In this document: positions 16,299 to 24,932 of the stretch, piece by piece
Numbering within the stretch: position 1 is the first letter of the stretch
Layout: each line of letters opens with the position of its first letter
Origin: Herpetosiphonaceae bacterium
Lineage (GTDB): Bacteria; Chloroflexota; Chloroflexia; Chloroflexales; Herpetosiphonaceae
Direction: 5' to 3'
Assembly (NCBI GenBank): GCA_026003835.1
Contig: BPHZ01000001.1
Coordinates: 628,001-692,000 of the forward strand
Length of the DNA: 64,000 nucleotides
Made by a program: the position numbers and the translations under genes
The notes under the pieces: model-generated
What the model was told of the DNA's origin: nothing
The model's input: only the letters and a program-made list of their open reading frames with translations
Databases searched by the model: none

Positions 16299-17468
16299 CT
16301 ACAACGCGCGCCGTAGGAAATCAAGCCCTACGCTTCCTGCAATAGCCCAGCCATCAGCGGTGCCGAGATCGATGCGGCGTTGCACGCTGCGCTCTCCATC
16401 GGGCAGCGCAAGGAAGTAGCAAACGTCGGCGAAGCCCGCAGCGTCGGGAGGGGTTGCCTGCACCGCCAGCGCCAGATCTGCCTGCCAGCGCTGGCGCGCG
16501 TCGAAGGCAGCCCCCCGCGCCAGACTCATTGCTCCCTCGCCGTCGAGTGGATAATCGAGAGGATGAATGATTACGCCACGCAGGACTGGCGAGCGGTCAA
16601 ATGCAGGGCCAAAGGCGCGATAGACGGGCGCCTCGCGGTGACCCTCATAGAGTGCTAGAGTCAGGCCGCGCTCCTGTAAGAGCCGCGCGACATACTCGGC
16701 GAGCCTGCCGCCCTCAGTGATATAGGCAGCCAGCCGTTCGCGCAGCTGAGCCTCGACGGAGGCCAGCAGCGCCTCAGCCTCCGCACGGCTCTCTGCTGTG
16801 GCGGCGATACGCACCTCATACTGCCCACCCTTGGCAGTGATGCCGACGCGCGGGTTAGCCAGGCGCATCAGATCGGCAATCAGCTCGCCGGCGGCGCTCT
16901 CAGTGGTGCCGCTCAAGTGAATCGAGCGGGTCAGAAGGCAGGAGCGCAGGCCCCGCTCGTCACGCAGGTAGGGGATGAGCGCATGTTCGACCAGATAGCG
17001 CAGCTCCGCAGGCATGCCCGGCAGCGCCACCACCGTCCGCCCGTCGTGCTCAACCAGGAAGGCCGGTGCGGTACCGTGGGGGTTGGTGATGGCCCGGGCC
17101 CCGCTGGGAATATAGGCTTGCTGGCGATTGCTCTCATTCATGCGGCGGCCGTAGGCCCGGAAGCGCTCCTCGATCTGCGCCAGGAGTTCGGGGCGAAGCT
17201 CCAGCGGGCGCCCAAGCGCCCGCGCAATCCCCTCGCGCGTGAGGTCGTCGGCAGTCGGGCCCAGTCCGCCGGAGCAGATGACCAGCGGGACGCGCTCGAT
17301 CGCCGTGGCGACGGCGGAGGCGATGGCCTCCTCATCATCGCCGACGAGCGTGATACGCCTGATGACGACGCCGATGGGCGCAAGCGCGGTTGCCAGCCAG
17401 GCGCTATTGGTATCGACGGTTGCGCCGAGGAGCAACTCCGTCCCAACTGCAATGATCTCGGCATCCAT
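16299..17468 (-). CDS. cinA: CinA family protein with degenerate C-terminal domain
   Basis: This is a 389-residue protein. The N-terminal MoeA/COG1058 domain is well conserved: MDAEIIAVGTELLLGATVDT, CSGGLGPTADDLTREGIA and FLVEHDGRTVVALPGMPAE. That domain hydrolyses ADP-ribose-type nucleotides in characterised CinA proteins. The C-terminal amidase domain (PncC-like, about residues 255-389) should begin with an AESCTGG catalytic motif. Here the matching stretch reads LALYEGHREAPVYRAFG, without the nucleophilic serine, although the later LALAVQ and GLDFLRRAL ends remain. Nicotinamide-nucleotide amidase activity is therefore unlikely. Confidence 0.88.
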   Translation of the reverse strand: MDAEIIAVGTELLLGATVDTNSAWLATALAPIGVVIRRITLVGDDEEAIASAVATAIERVPLVICSGGLGPTADDLTREGIARALGRPLELRPELLAQIEERFRAYGRRMNESNRQQAYIPSGARAITNPHGTAPAFLVEHDGRTVVALPGMPAELRYLVEHALIPYLRDERGLRSCLLTRSIHLSGTTESAAGELIADLMRLANPRVGITAKGGQYEVRIAATAESRAEAEALLASVEAQLRERLAAYITEGGRLAEYVARLLQERGLTLALYEGHREAPVYRAFGPAFDRSPVLRGVIIHPLDYPLDGEGAMSLARGAAFDARQRWQADLALAVQATPPDAAGFADVCYFLALPDGERSVQRRIDLGTADGWAIAGSVGLDFLRRAL

Positions 17469-17485
17469 ATGGCGGGCTCTCAGAT

Positions 17486-17731
17486 CTAGTCCTGGATGAT
17501 CGGCTGGACCTTGATAGCCGGCTGGGCCTGCGGCACACGGCTATAGAACTCCTGCCAGAGCTCTTGCTCTCGCCTGCTGGCTGCGTGTTTCGCCTCGTCG
17601 ACTATCGCCTGCAGGTTGGTTTGAATGGCTGCGATCAGTCCCTCGTCGCTGCGCGGCCGGGTCGAGAGAATCAGCGCCGCTCCGACGCCAACGGCAGTTC
17701 CGACGAGGAAGCCCAGGACAAACTTGCCCAT
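17486..17731 (-). CDS. YtxH-like small membrane-anchored protein
   Basis: This 81-residue protein has a single N-terminal helix (MGKFVLGFLVGTAVGVGAAL) rich in small residues, then a charged helical tail. The Gly-rich anchor followed by a polar amphipathic region is the YtxH/general-stress pattern, but the match is weak. AAGGAGC precedes the ATG. It sits 17 nt upstream of cinA in the same direction, so the two are probably co-transcribed. Confidence 0.55.
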   Translation of the reverse strand: MGKFVLGFLVGTAVGVGAALILSTRPRSDEGLIAAIQTNLQAIVDEAKHAASRREQELWQEFYSRVPQAQPAIKVQPIIQD

Positions 17732-17991
17732 AGCTGGCTCCTTCCTTCCATAGCGCTTGTGCTGAGCCGATTATAGCCGCGTGAAGGGCTTTTGGCAACT
17801 GATGATGTTCGTGGGCAGGGCCATGGCAACGTTCATACGCTGATCGCGCAGCGACGCGAAAAACGGGGGCTTGGTGTGTCCCCCACCCCCCATTCTTCCT
17901 GTTGGGAAGGGAGCATACTGCGACGTTGACATTGCCATGGTTGGTGTTCAAGTGAGGTCAGGACGAATTGAGAGGGTGACGGATGGAGGTA

Positions 17992-18045
17992 AGGTCAAAT
18001 GTGACCTCTATGCTGTCCTCGGCGCGGGTGTGTCAATGTTATAAT
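17992..18045 (+). promoter_or_regulatory. Extended -10 promoter with upstream palindrome
   Basis: TG-T-TATAAT (18037-18045) is an extended -10 with no clear -35. The palindrome AGGTCA-AATG-TGACCT (17992-18007) lies 32 bp upstream of the -10, where an activator or repressor would sit. The rest of the 353-bp gap 17732-18084 holds only a 9-bp inverted repeat (17821-17829 with 17932-17940) and a C-rich run. Confidence 0.45.
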
Positions 18046-18084
18046 ACCTGCGTGGAGCCGCTGGTCTCCGTTGATGGAGGATGT

Positions 18085-19797
18085 ATGCGACGAGTCTTAC
18101 GAATATTGGCCTTGATCGCGGCTGCCGCCCTCATCCTTTATGGGATGCTTCAGAGCGACGATAAACGCTGGCTGCTCTGTCTTTGGGGTGCTGCGCCGCT
18201 GTTGATGTTTGCCTTCTGGCCGGCGCAGGATGGGTTGGTTCAGGGCGTGCGGCGCGGCGTGCTTAACCTCGGCGTTGTGTTTGGGGTCGGGTTGATATTG
18301 CTTTCGGTTCAGCTGCTGCGACTACAGGTCGTACGCGCCGACAGTGTTTACCATCGTACCGTGACCGACGAGCAGGGACGTGTTACCAGCAACGTTCGAC
18401 TGGTTCGTCAGGCAATGCAGGTGCTGCGTGGCGATATCGTCGATCGCCATGGGCTGACGCTGGCGAGCAGCGCCGAAGTTGCCGGCGGCTTTGCGCTGCG
18501 CACATATCCGGTCGCCAGCCAGTATAATCTGGCGGCCTTCAGTAACCTGCTGGGCTTTGTCTCAACCCGTTTTGGGCTTGCGGGAATCGAAGAGAGCTAC
18601 AACTCCTACCTGACCGGCGAGCGGGGCAGTGCATGGGAGCGGATTAAGGACGATATTTTCCATCGCCAACAGCGCGGCAATCATCTGCATTTGACGATCG
18701 ATGCGCGGTTGCAGGCGGCGGTCTACGATCTGCTGGGCGGCCGCCCAGGATCGGTCGTTGTACTGGACCCTTCGACGGGCGCAATTCTGGCAATGGCGAG
18801 CTACCCCGGTTTCGATCCCCAAGCGCTGACCTTTAACCCTGGCGCTGAGGATTGGGATGCTGAGAACCAGCGCATGTCGGCCTACTGGAAGGATTTGATC
18901 GCCGACGAGCGCAAGCCGCTGCTCAACCGCCCGGCTCAGGGGCTTTACCCGCCCGGCTCGACGTTTAAAACCGTCACCGCTGTAGCGGCGCTGAAATATC
19001 CTGATGTTGCCAGGCCAAACCAGATCGACTGCCCGAATGAGCGCCCAACGGAGCCGGGCGCGCCGCCGGTGGTCAATGCTGTCGAGGATGAGTTCCGCTT
19101 TACCGGGGATCCATCAGATCTGAGGCGCGTCTACGCCTTCTCGTGTAACACCGCCTTTGCCGAGTATGGGCTGCGCTTGGGCGCCGATCGGCTGGCCGAT
19201 GTTGCCGAGGAGTTCCATATCTTCCGCCCCGACGAGGCGCCCGAGCAAAACCCGGATTTTACCGATCTGCCGTCGCCGGCTAGCCTGCTCTATGTCTCCG
19301 AGGGCTTTCTTGAAAGCAAGGCGGCTGTCGCCGATACGGCCTTTGGGCAGGGGCAGTTGCTGGTTACCCCGCTGCAGATGGCGCTCGTCGCTGCCGCTAT
19401 CGGCAACGATGGGCAGATGATGCACGCCTATCTTGTAGATCACGCGACCGATCCCAACGGGACTGTGGTCTATAGGGCCAGGCCGCGAGTCGCCAATCGG
19501 GTCATGTCGCCGCAGGTTGCGGCGCAGATGCGCGATCTCATGCGGGCGGTGGTCGAGAACGGCTGGGAGAGCGCCAAAGCCGCCGGCGTGCAGGGTATTG
19601 TCGTGGGCGGTAAGTCGGGTACGGCGGAGAACGTGCCCGGCGCGGCGCCGCACGCCTGGTTTATCGCGCTGGCGCCGCTCGATAAGCCACGCTACGCAGT
19701 CTGTGTGATGATCGAGAATGGTGGTGAAGGTTCCAGCGTCGGCGCCCGGCTGGCCGGCGATGTGTTGCGGGCCGCCTTTGCGCTGGAGGGGCAGTAG
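18085..19797 (+). CDS. Penicillin-binding protein (class B transpeptidase)
   Basis: This is a 570-residue peptidoglycan transpeptidase with three hydrophobic segments at the N-terminus (residues about 5-22, 30-48, 58-80) and then the dimerisation and transpeptidase domains. The active-site motifs are complete: YPPGSTFKTVTAV (SxxK), FSCNTAFAEYG (SxN) and VVGGKSGTAEN (KSG). SVVVLDPSTGAILAMASYP is typical of the PbpA/FtsI group. The extra membrane segments before the transpeptidase region are unusual for FtsI, which has one. GGAGG precedes the ATG. It heads a four-gene run ending in the S41 peptidase. Confidence 0.93.
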   Translation: MRRVLRILALIAAAALILYGMLQSDDKRWLLCLWGAAPLLMFAFWPAQDGLVQGVRRGVLNLGVVFGVGLILLSVQLLRLQVVRADSVYHRTVTDEQGRVTSNVRLVRQAMQVLRGDIVDRHGLTLASSAEVAGGFALRTYPVASQYNLAAFSNLLGFVSTRFGLAGIEESYNSYLTGERGSAWERIKDDIFHRQQRGNHLHLTIDARLQAAVYDLLGGRPGSVVVLDPSTGAILAMASYPGFDPQALTFNPGAEDWDAENQRMSAYWKDLIADERKPLLNRPAQGLYPPGSTFKTVTAVAALKYPDVARPNQIDCPNERPTEPGAPPVVNAVEDEFRFTGDPSDLRRVYAFSCNTAFAEYGLRLGADRLADVAEEFHIFRPDEAPEQNPDFTDLPSPASLLYVSEGFLESKAAVADTAFGQGQLLVTPLQMALVAAAIGNDGQMMHAYLVDHATDPNGTVVYRARPRVANRVMSPQVAAQMRDLMRAVVENGWESAKAAGVQGIVVGGKSGTAENVPGAAPHAWFIALAPLDKPRYAVCVMIENGGEGSSVGARLAGDVLRAAFALEGQ

Positions 19798-19846
19798 CGA
19801 GAAGGTCAACGTAGTGGATTGAAGCAAGCCGCTTCTGGAGGATTGT

Positions 19847-20926
19847 ATGGTCAATGCCGATCGTCTTCTGCAAACGTTCCTTGACCTTGTTGTGCTGGAC
19901 AATCCGTCGGGCTCCGAGGAGGCTATAGCCCAGGCTGTAGTGACGCACCTTGAGCAACTTGGGTTGAGCTACGAGCGCGATGAAGCGGGAAATATTATCG
20001 CGCGACTCACTGGCGAGGGCGATCCGCTGCTGCTCAGCGCGCACATGGACAGCGTTCCACCGGCGGTTGGCAAACGGCCGGTCGTGCGTGATGGCTATGT
20101 GTATAGCAGCGGTGATACTGTGCTGGGCGCCGACGATCTCGCCGGCGTTGCGGCAATCCTCGAGGCGGTCAGAAGTGTCCGCGAGTCGGGCAAGCGCCAC
20201 CGCGCCGCCGAGCTGGTCTTCAGCGTGCGGGAGGAGGTTGGGCTGCAGGGCGCGAAAGCGCTCGACTGTAGCAGGCTGCGCGCTCGTGAGGGTGTTGCCC
20301 TGGATATGACCGGCCCAGTGGGCGGTGTTTGTGTAGCCGCCCCTTCGCAGAACTCGTTCAAGGCGACCATCCACGGTAAAGCAGCGCACGCCGGCGTGGC
20401 CCCCGAAGCGGGCATCAATGCTATCGTCGTCGCCGCTGAGGCGATCGCCGCGATGCGACTAGGCCGTATCGACGAAGAAACCACAGCCAATATCGGTATC
20501 ATCGAGGGCGGCTCTGCTCCGAACATCGTGCCCGATCGCGTCCTCGTGCGCGGCGAGGTGCGCTCGCGTAATCCAGCCAGCCTGGACGCGCAGACGGCGG
20601 CGATGTGCCGGGCGCTGGAGGAGACGGCTGCTCGCCATGGCGCCCGCGTCGAGATCGAGGTGCAGCGGATGTATGAGTCCTACAGGATCGAGCCCGATGC
20701 GCCCTTGCTCAGACAGCTCGACCAGGTCATACGATCCATTGGCCTGGAGCCGAAGCATATTGTGACCGGCGGCGGCAGCGATGTCAATATTTTCAATGCT
20801 AACGGCATTGTCGCGGCAAATCTCAGCATCGGTTATGAGCAAATTCACTCGACCGAGGAGCGCATAGCGCTTCAGTCGTTGCAGGATAGCGCGCGGCTGG
20901 TCGCCGCTCTGCTAACCCTTGTGTAG
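19847..20926 (+). CDS. M20-family metallopeptidase (PepT-like)
   Basis: This 359-residue zinc-dependent exopeptidase has the metal and catalytic residues in LLLSAHMDSVPPA (HxD), VLGADDLAGVAAILEAV (bridging Asp), and FSVREEVGLQGAK (EE pair). A dimerisation insert follows (HGKAAHAGVAPEAGINAI), and the last metal ligand is near YEQIHSTEERI. This order fits the PepT-like M20B group, which removes N-terminal residues from small peptides. GGAGG lies before the ATG. It is followed after 4 nt by the nucleotidyltransferase gene. Confidence 0.92.
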   Translation: MVNADRLLQTFLDLVVLDNPSGSEEAIAQAVVTHLEQLGLSYERDEAGNIIARLTGEGDPLLLSAHMDSVPPAVGKRPVVRDGYVYSSGDTVLGADDLAGVAAILEAVRSVRESGKRHRAAELVFSVREEVGLQGAKALDCSRLRAREGVALDMTGPVGGVCVAAPSQNSFKATIHGKAAHAGVAPEAGINAIVVAAEAIAAMRLGRIDEETTANIGIIEGGSAPNIVPDRVLVRGEVRSRNPASLDAQTAAMCRALEETAARHGARVEIEVQRMYESYRIEPDAPLLRQLDQVIRSIGLEPKHIVTGGGSDVNIFNANGIVAANLSIGYEQIHSTEERIALQSLQDSARLVAALLTLV

Positions 20927-20930
20927 CGCT

Positions 20931-21707
20931 ATGCAGAACGATTACTCGCTCACACTTCCAGGCACAGCCACGCGCGAGCAGCGCCTTGAGCGCGCGCAGT
21001 CGGTCGCCGCCAACGCTCTCGAGCGCTACGGGGAGAACGTCATAGCCATCGGTGTCTATGGATCGACCGCTCGCGGCTTCGATGAGCCCTACTCGGATCT
21101 TGAGATGGCCGTCGTAGTCAGGGAGTCTGTCGGCGTCAGGCGCTATGAATTCTACCTTGACGGCTGGAAGACCGAAGTTGAATTTTGGCAGCCGGATGCG
21201 CTGCTGAAGTACGTGCGCGATCTTGATATCACCTGGCCGATTTGGGGCGGGCAGTTCCTGCATGTGCTCTCGCTGTACGACCCGCAGAACTTCTGGGCCA
21301 CGCTGCGCGCGTGGATCGAGGAAATGCCCGACGAGATGTTGCATGAGGCGTTGCGTGAGGCCTTGGTCGGCGAGTTTCTTGAGCACGTGAGTAAGTATCG
21401 CAACGCCCGTCTGCGTGGTGATGCAAGCTTTATGCGCTGGGTCGCGTGGCAGCTCGCATGGGACGCTGTGTGCATCGTTGGCCTGGCAAACAGGACCTGC
21501 TACACATCGCGTGTCGAAGCCGTCCGGCAGTCGCTGGCGCTGCCTCTCATCCCCCAAGGGTATTCCGAGCTTATCGCACTCTTCGAGAGCGGCCACCTCA
21601 CCGACCCTGGTCTGCTGGACGAGCGCTGCGAGCGGATGGTTGCGGGGATCCTGGCGATGGGACAGGCTCTCTCCATCGAGTTTGAGGTCCAAGAGCGGCC
21701 GATCTAA
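20931..21707 (+). CDS. ANT(4')/kanamycin-nucleotidyltransferase-like protein
   Basis: This is a 258-residue protein with a nucleotidyltransferase head (IGVYGSTARGFDEPYSDLE) containing the GS..RG and SDxE metal-binding pattern. It then follows the ANT(4')-I kanamycin nucleotidyltransferase layout closely: YLDGWKTEVEFWQPDALL, DITWPIWGGQFLHVLSLYD, EFLEHVSKYRNARLRGD, and NRTCYTSRVEAVRQS. The resemblance runs over the full length, so an aminoglycoside-type substrate is plausible but not shown. The start is ATG 20931, just after the peptidase stop. The context is chromosomal, without mobile elements, which argues for a native enzyme. Confidence 0.85.
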   Translation: MQNDYSLTLPGTATREQRLERAQSVAANALERYGENVIAIGVYGSTARGFDEPYSDLEMAVVVRESVGVRRYEFYLDGWKTEVEFWQPDALLKYVRDLDITWPIWGGQFLHVLSLYDPQNFWATLRAWIEEMPDEMLHEALREALVGEFLEHVSKYRNARLRGDASFMRWVAWQLAWDAVCIVGLANRTCYTSRVEAVRQSLALPLIPQGYSELIALFESGHLTDPGLLDERCERMVAGILAMGQALSIEFEVQERPI

Positions 21708-21723
21708 TTTTTGCAAGGAAACT

Positions 21724-23136
21724 ATGGAGCATCGTACGTCGCCGGCTTTTCCGCGCCGATACCTGCCTCTGCTAATCGTTGTGTTTCTCCTGCTGGGCTA
21801 CGGGGCTCTCACCACGATCCCTGGGTTTGACCCGGCGTCGCTTGCCCATGTTCCAACGGCAACGCTGACACCTGCGCCGACGCTGACACCTGCGCCGACG
21901 CTGACACCTGCGCCGACGCTCTCCCCTCTAGCTCGCCCGACCGAAACACGCTCGCCGCCGGCGACGGCCACTCCAGGCCCGAGCCCAACCTTTGCCGCCA
22001 CCCCGACGCCGACACTGATGCCCGAGGTGGAACGGCAGGAGCTTTTTGTAGAGGTTTGGCAAACGGTTCGAGATAACTATCTCTATGAGGATTTTCATGG
22101 TATTGACTGGGAGGCGCTGCGCGTCGAGTATGAGCCGCGAGCGCTGGCGGCGCAGAGCGCCGAGGAGTTCTATGACATTCTCAGCGAAATGATCGACGCT
22201 TTGGGCGACGAGCATTCGCGTTATCTTGCGCCGTGGGAGGCGCAGGAGGAAGATGCGCTGACCACAGGCGGCAATGGTTATGTCGGTATTGGCATCCTTA
22301 CCGAGCACCTGGAAGACGCAATTCTGGTCCACTATGTCTTCCCCAACAGCCCTGCTGCTGAGGCTGGAATCGCGCGCCGTGACCGGATTATCGCCGTCAA
22401 TGGTATTCCCTACACCGATACGCTGGAGATCCGCGGCCCGGAAGGGATCTCGGTTCGGCTGACTGTGCGCTCGCCTGATCGACCACCGCGCGAGATCGAC
22501 GTCCAGCGACGGGCTATTACGACCAAATTCAGGCCCACAAGCAGCAGGCTTGGAGCCGACTCTTCCATCGGCTACCTGATCATCCCCAGTCTCTGGGCCG
22601 AAGATATGGACGAGCAGGTAGAAGATGAGCTAAGGCGGTTGCTTGACGCTGGGCCGCTAAGCGGGCTGATCCTCGATTTACGCGGTAATGGCGGTGGCTG
22701 GCGACAGGTACTACAGGGTATCCTCAGCCAGTTTATGAGGGGTGAAGCCGGCGAGTTCCACACCCAGCAGCAGAGCTATCCGCTAGTGATCGGACGGGGG
22801 CCTCTCTACGACGAGCTTCGCCGCGTGCCGCTGGTAATCCTGGTCGATGGCGGGACGGAGAGCTACGCGGAGGTGCTGGCGGCGGCGCTGCAGGCAAACG
22901 GCCGCGCCCGCGTCGTAGGTGTTCCCAGCGCGGGCAATACTGAGACCATCTACAGCTATGAGTTTGATGACAGCTCGCGCCTCTGGGTGGCCCAGGAGGG
23001 CTTTAAACTGCCGGGCGGAGTTGACCTGGAGGGCCGAGGCGTTATCCCCGATCTGGTGGTCGACGAGGATTGGACCTTGTATCCCGCCGAACAGGATCCT
23101 CATATCCTGGCGGCAATTGAGCTGCTCAAGCAGTAA
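21724..23136 (+). CDS. S41-family (C-terminal processing) peptidase homologue
   Basis: This is a 470-residue secreted or anchored protein with an N-terminal membrane helix (LPLLIVVFLLLGYGALT). A Thr/Pro/Ala linker contains three exact TPAPTL-type repeats, then come an S41 N-terminal helical part (LGDEHSRYLAPWE), a PDZ domain (VFPNSPAAEAGIARRDRII) and the protease core (SGLILDLRGNGGGW). The Ser position is in DGGTESYAEVLAAAL, but the usual TFGKG lysine segment reads VVGVPSAGNTETIY, so the Ser-Lys dyad seems to lack its lysine. AAGGAA precedes the ATG. It is the last gene of the PBP-peptidase run. Confidence 0.87.
   Translation: MEHRTSPAFPRRYLPLLIVVFLLLGYGALTTIPGFDPASLAHVPTATLTPAPTLTPAPTLTPAPTLSPLARPTETRSPPATATPGPSPTFAATPTPTLMPEVERQELFVEVWQTVRDNYLYEDFHGIDWEALRVEYEPRALAAQSAEEFYDILSEMIDALGDEHSRYLAPWEAQEEDALTTGGNGYVGIGILTEHLEDAILVHYVFPNSPAAEAGIARRDRIIAVNGIPYTDTLEIRGPEGISVRLTVRSPDRPPREIDVQRRAITTKFRPTSSRLGADSSIGYLIIPSLWAEDMDEQVEDELRRLLDAGPLSGLILDLRGNGGGWRQVLQGILSQFMRGEAGEFHTQQQSYPLVIGRGPLYDELRRVPLVILVDGGTESYAEVLAAALQANGRARVVGVPSAGNTETIYSYEFDDSSRLWVAQEGFKLPGGVDLEGRGVIPDLVVDEDWTLYPAEQDPHILAAIELLKQ
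21865..21918 (+). repeat. Three exact 18-bp tandem repeats in the S41 linker
   Basis: The unit CTGACACCTGCGCCGACG occurs three times without change, encoding repeated L-T-P-A-P-T in the flexible linker behind the membrane anchor. Copy number could vary between strains. Confidence 0.9.
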
Positions 23137-23138
23137 AG

Positions 23139-23213
23139 GTGATGAGGAAAGAGGGATCTGGAGGGGCGAAGCCCCTCCAAACCACCCCATCAATGCTGGT
23201 GCTGCTGACCACT
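23139..23213 (+). repeat. Interspersed repeat, copy 1 (partial)
   Basis: GATGAGGAAAGAGG, then GGAGGGGC-GAA-GCCCCTCC (a perfect 8-bp hairpin), then AAACCACCCCATCAATG and a degenerate GTGCTGCTGACCAC. The same order of blocks is found at 40059-40153 and, inverted, at 38043-38139. This copy lacks the left end and lies between two convergent genes. Confidence 0.8.
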
Positions 23214-24915
23214 AGGCCAGCGGCCCTGAGCCGCCGGCCTTTTCCTCACGGGAGTTGCCCTGCTGCACTCCTTGCTCTGCATTTTGTTCGGCGATAATAA
23301 CCGTTTCCGCCCCACTTTGCTCGGCGATAACAACCGTCGGGGCGGGAATATTGATACTGGTCTCCTGTGCTGCCGGCGCTGGCTGATCCTCGCCGATGAT
23401 TTCGCTGGACGGCTGGGCCTGCTGGCTCAGCGACTGAAGTCTGGCCTCCGCCTCACGGCGCAGATGGGCCTGGGTGGGAATAATTGCCAGCACCTGCTCC
23501 AGATCTTGCCTGGCCTGCTCTATACGGCCTAGCGCCTGGTGGACCAGCGCCCGCTGGTAGAGCGCGCGAGGATGTCGTGGGTTAACCCCCAGCGCCATCT
23601 CGAAATCCGTCTCGGCCTTTTGCAGATCGCCAAGCGTATAGTAGGCCAGACCGCGGCTGATCAGTGCATCGATATTGTTGGGGTCCTCCTTCAGCGCGGC
23701 ATTGAAGGCGGTCAGCGCCTCGGTGAAGTGGCCGCTGCGGTAGAAGGCCAGCCCACGCTGTACCGGCGAGGCACTTCTGGTCTGCTGTCCACCTTGCTGC
23801 GCTGGTCTCTGCTCTTGACTCTTCTGCCGGCTCCTGTACCAGTAGAAGCCGCCGGCGAGCGCGACAAGGAGCAGTGGGACGAACAGCGCCTTGATGATCT
23901 GCCAGACGACAACCAACGCAACAATTGCCACCAGCGCTCCTGCACCTAGCTTCACCAACTGGTTGGTACCTCGTCCGGCGTCGTGTGCTGTTCCATTCGC
24001 TGCCGGTGAGGCGTGGACTGTCCGTGGAGCCTCCGCTTTAGCGGCGGCCATGACGGCGGGCGCTGCGCGCACAAAGCCCGCTGGTCCAACTGCCTGAAGC
24101 GCGTTGCGAATCGCGGCGGCGAAGGCGGCGCCGTTGGCGAAGCGATGCGCAGGCTGCTTCGCCAGCGCCTGCAGGATAACGTCCTCCAACGGCTTGGGCA
24201 AGTCCGGGATGATCGTCCGGGGCGGTGGCGGTGCTGCATTGATTTGCTGTGTGATCACCGTCATCGTATCGCCGGTAAAAGGGGGATGACCTGTCAGCAG
24301 CTGGTAGAGCACAATGCCAAGCGAGTACAGATCGCTGCGGCCATCGACCTCTCCCGCCAGGATTTGCTCCGGCGCCATATAGGCCGGCGTACCGACCACA
24401 GAGCCGGCGGCAGTGAGGTTCTCGCCCTCCTGGTGGAGTAGCTTAGCGATGCCAAAATCCGCGACGATCGGATCTTCCTCGGCGGTAAGCAGGATGTTGG
24501 CCGGCTTGATATCGCGATGGACGATCCCTTTGCGATGGGCGTAGTGCAGTGCCTCGGCAACACGGGCGACAAGGTCGCAGGCCCAGTAGAGCCCCATGGG
24601 TGTGCCGCTCTCAAGGCGTTGGGCCAGCGATCCTCCCTCAACATAATCCATCACCATATAGTAGAGGCCGTCCTGCTCATCGACATCGTAGACGCGAATG
24701 ATGTTGGGGTGGTTCAGCGAGGCCATCGTCTGCCCCTCGCGCTGGAAGCGCACACGGAAAGAGCTGTCCTGTCCGACGACAGGGGGCAGTATTTTGATGG
24801 CTACCGGCCGGTTGAGCTGGGGATGGAAGGAACGGTAGACCGCGCCCATACCGCCTTCACCCAAGCGCTGGAGTAGTTCGTACTTGCCTAGCTTGCGGCC
24901 CACCAGGTCTTCCAT
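23212..24915 (-). CDS. Serine/threonine protein kinase with TPR repeats
   Basis: This is a 567-residue PknB-like kinase. The kinase domain spans residues 11-270, with the glycine loop LGEGGMGAVY, VAIKILPP (catalytic Lys), HRDIKPANILL and VADFGIAKL, then GTPAYMAPEQ. One or two membrane helices follow (about 335-375; GALVAIVALVVVWQIIKALF and LLLVALAGGFYWY). The C-terminal part has two to three TPR units (GLAFYRSGHFTEALTAFNAA, GLAYYTLGDLQKAETDFEMA) and a polar tail. No PASTA repeats are present. It is followed after 17 nt by an enoyl-CoA hydratase gene upstream in the operon. GGAG precedes the ATG. Confidence 0.94.
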   Translation of the reverse strand: MEDLVGRKLGKYELLQRLGEGGMGAVYRSFHPQLNRPVAIKILPPVVGQDSSFRVRFQREGQTMASLNHPNIIRVYDVDEQDGLYYMVMDYVEGGSLAQRLESGTPMGLYWACDLVARVAEALHYAHRKGIVHRDIKPANILLTAEEDPIVADFGIAKLLHQEGENLTAAGSVVGTPAYMAPEQILAGEVDGRSDLYSLGIVLYQLLTGHPPFTGDTMTVITQQINAAPPPPRTIIPDLPKPLEDVILQALAKQPAHRFANGAAFAAAIRNALQAVGPAGFVRAAPAVMAAAKAEAPRTVHASPAANGTAHDAGRGTNQLVKLGAGALVAIVALVVVWQIIKALFVPLLLVALAGGFYWYRSRQKSQEQRPAQQGGQQTRSASPVQRGLAFYRSGHFTEALTAFNAALKEDPNNIDALISRGLAYYTLGDLQKAETDFEMALGVNPRHPRALYQRALVHQALGRIEQARQDLEQVLAIIPTQAHLRREAEARLQSLSQQAQPSSEIIGEDQPAPAAQETSINIPAPTVVIAEQSGAETVIIAEQNAEQGVQQGNSREEKAGGSGPLA

Positions 24916-24932
24916 GGGATGGCTCCTTGTTG

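Noticed and set aside
21865..21918. CRISPR-like array
   Set aside because: The three 18-bp copies are in frame without spacers and encode a linker. No array with unique spacers occurs in the window.
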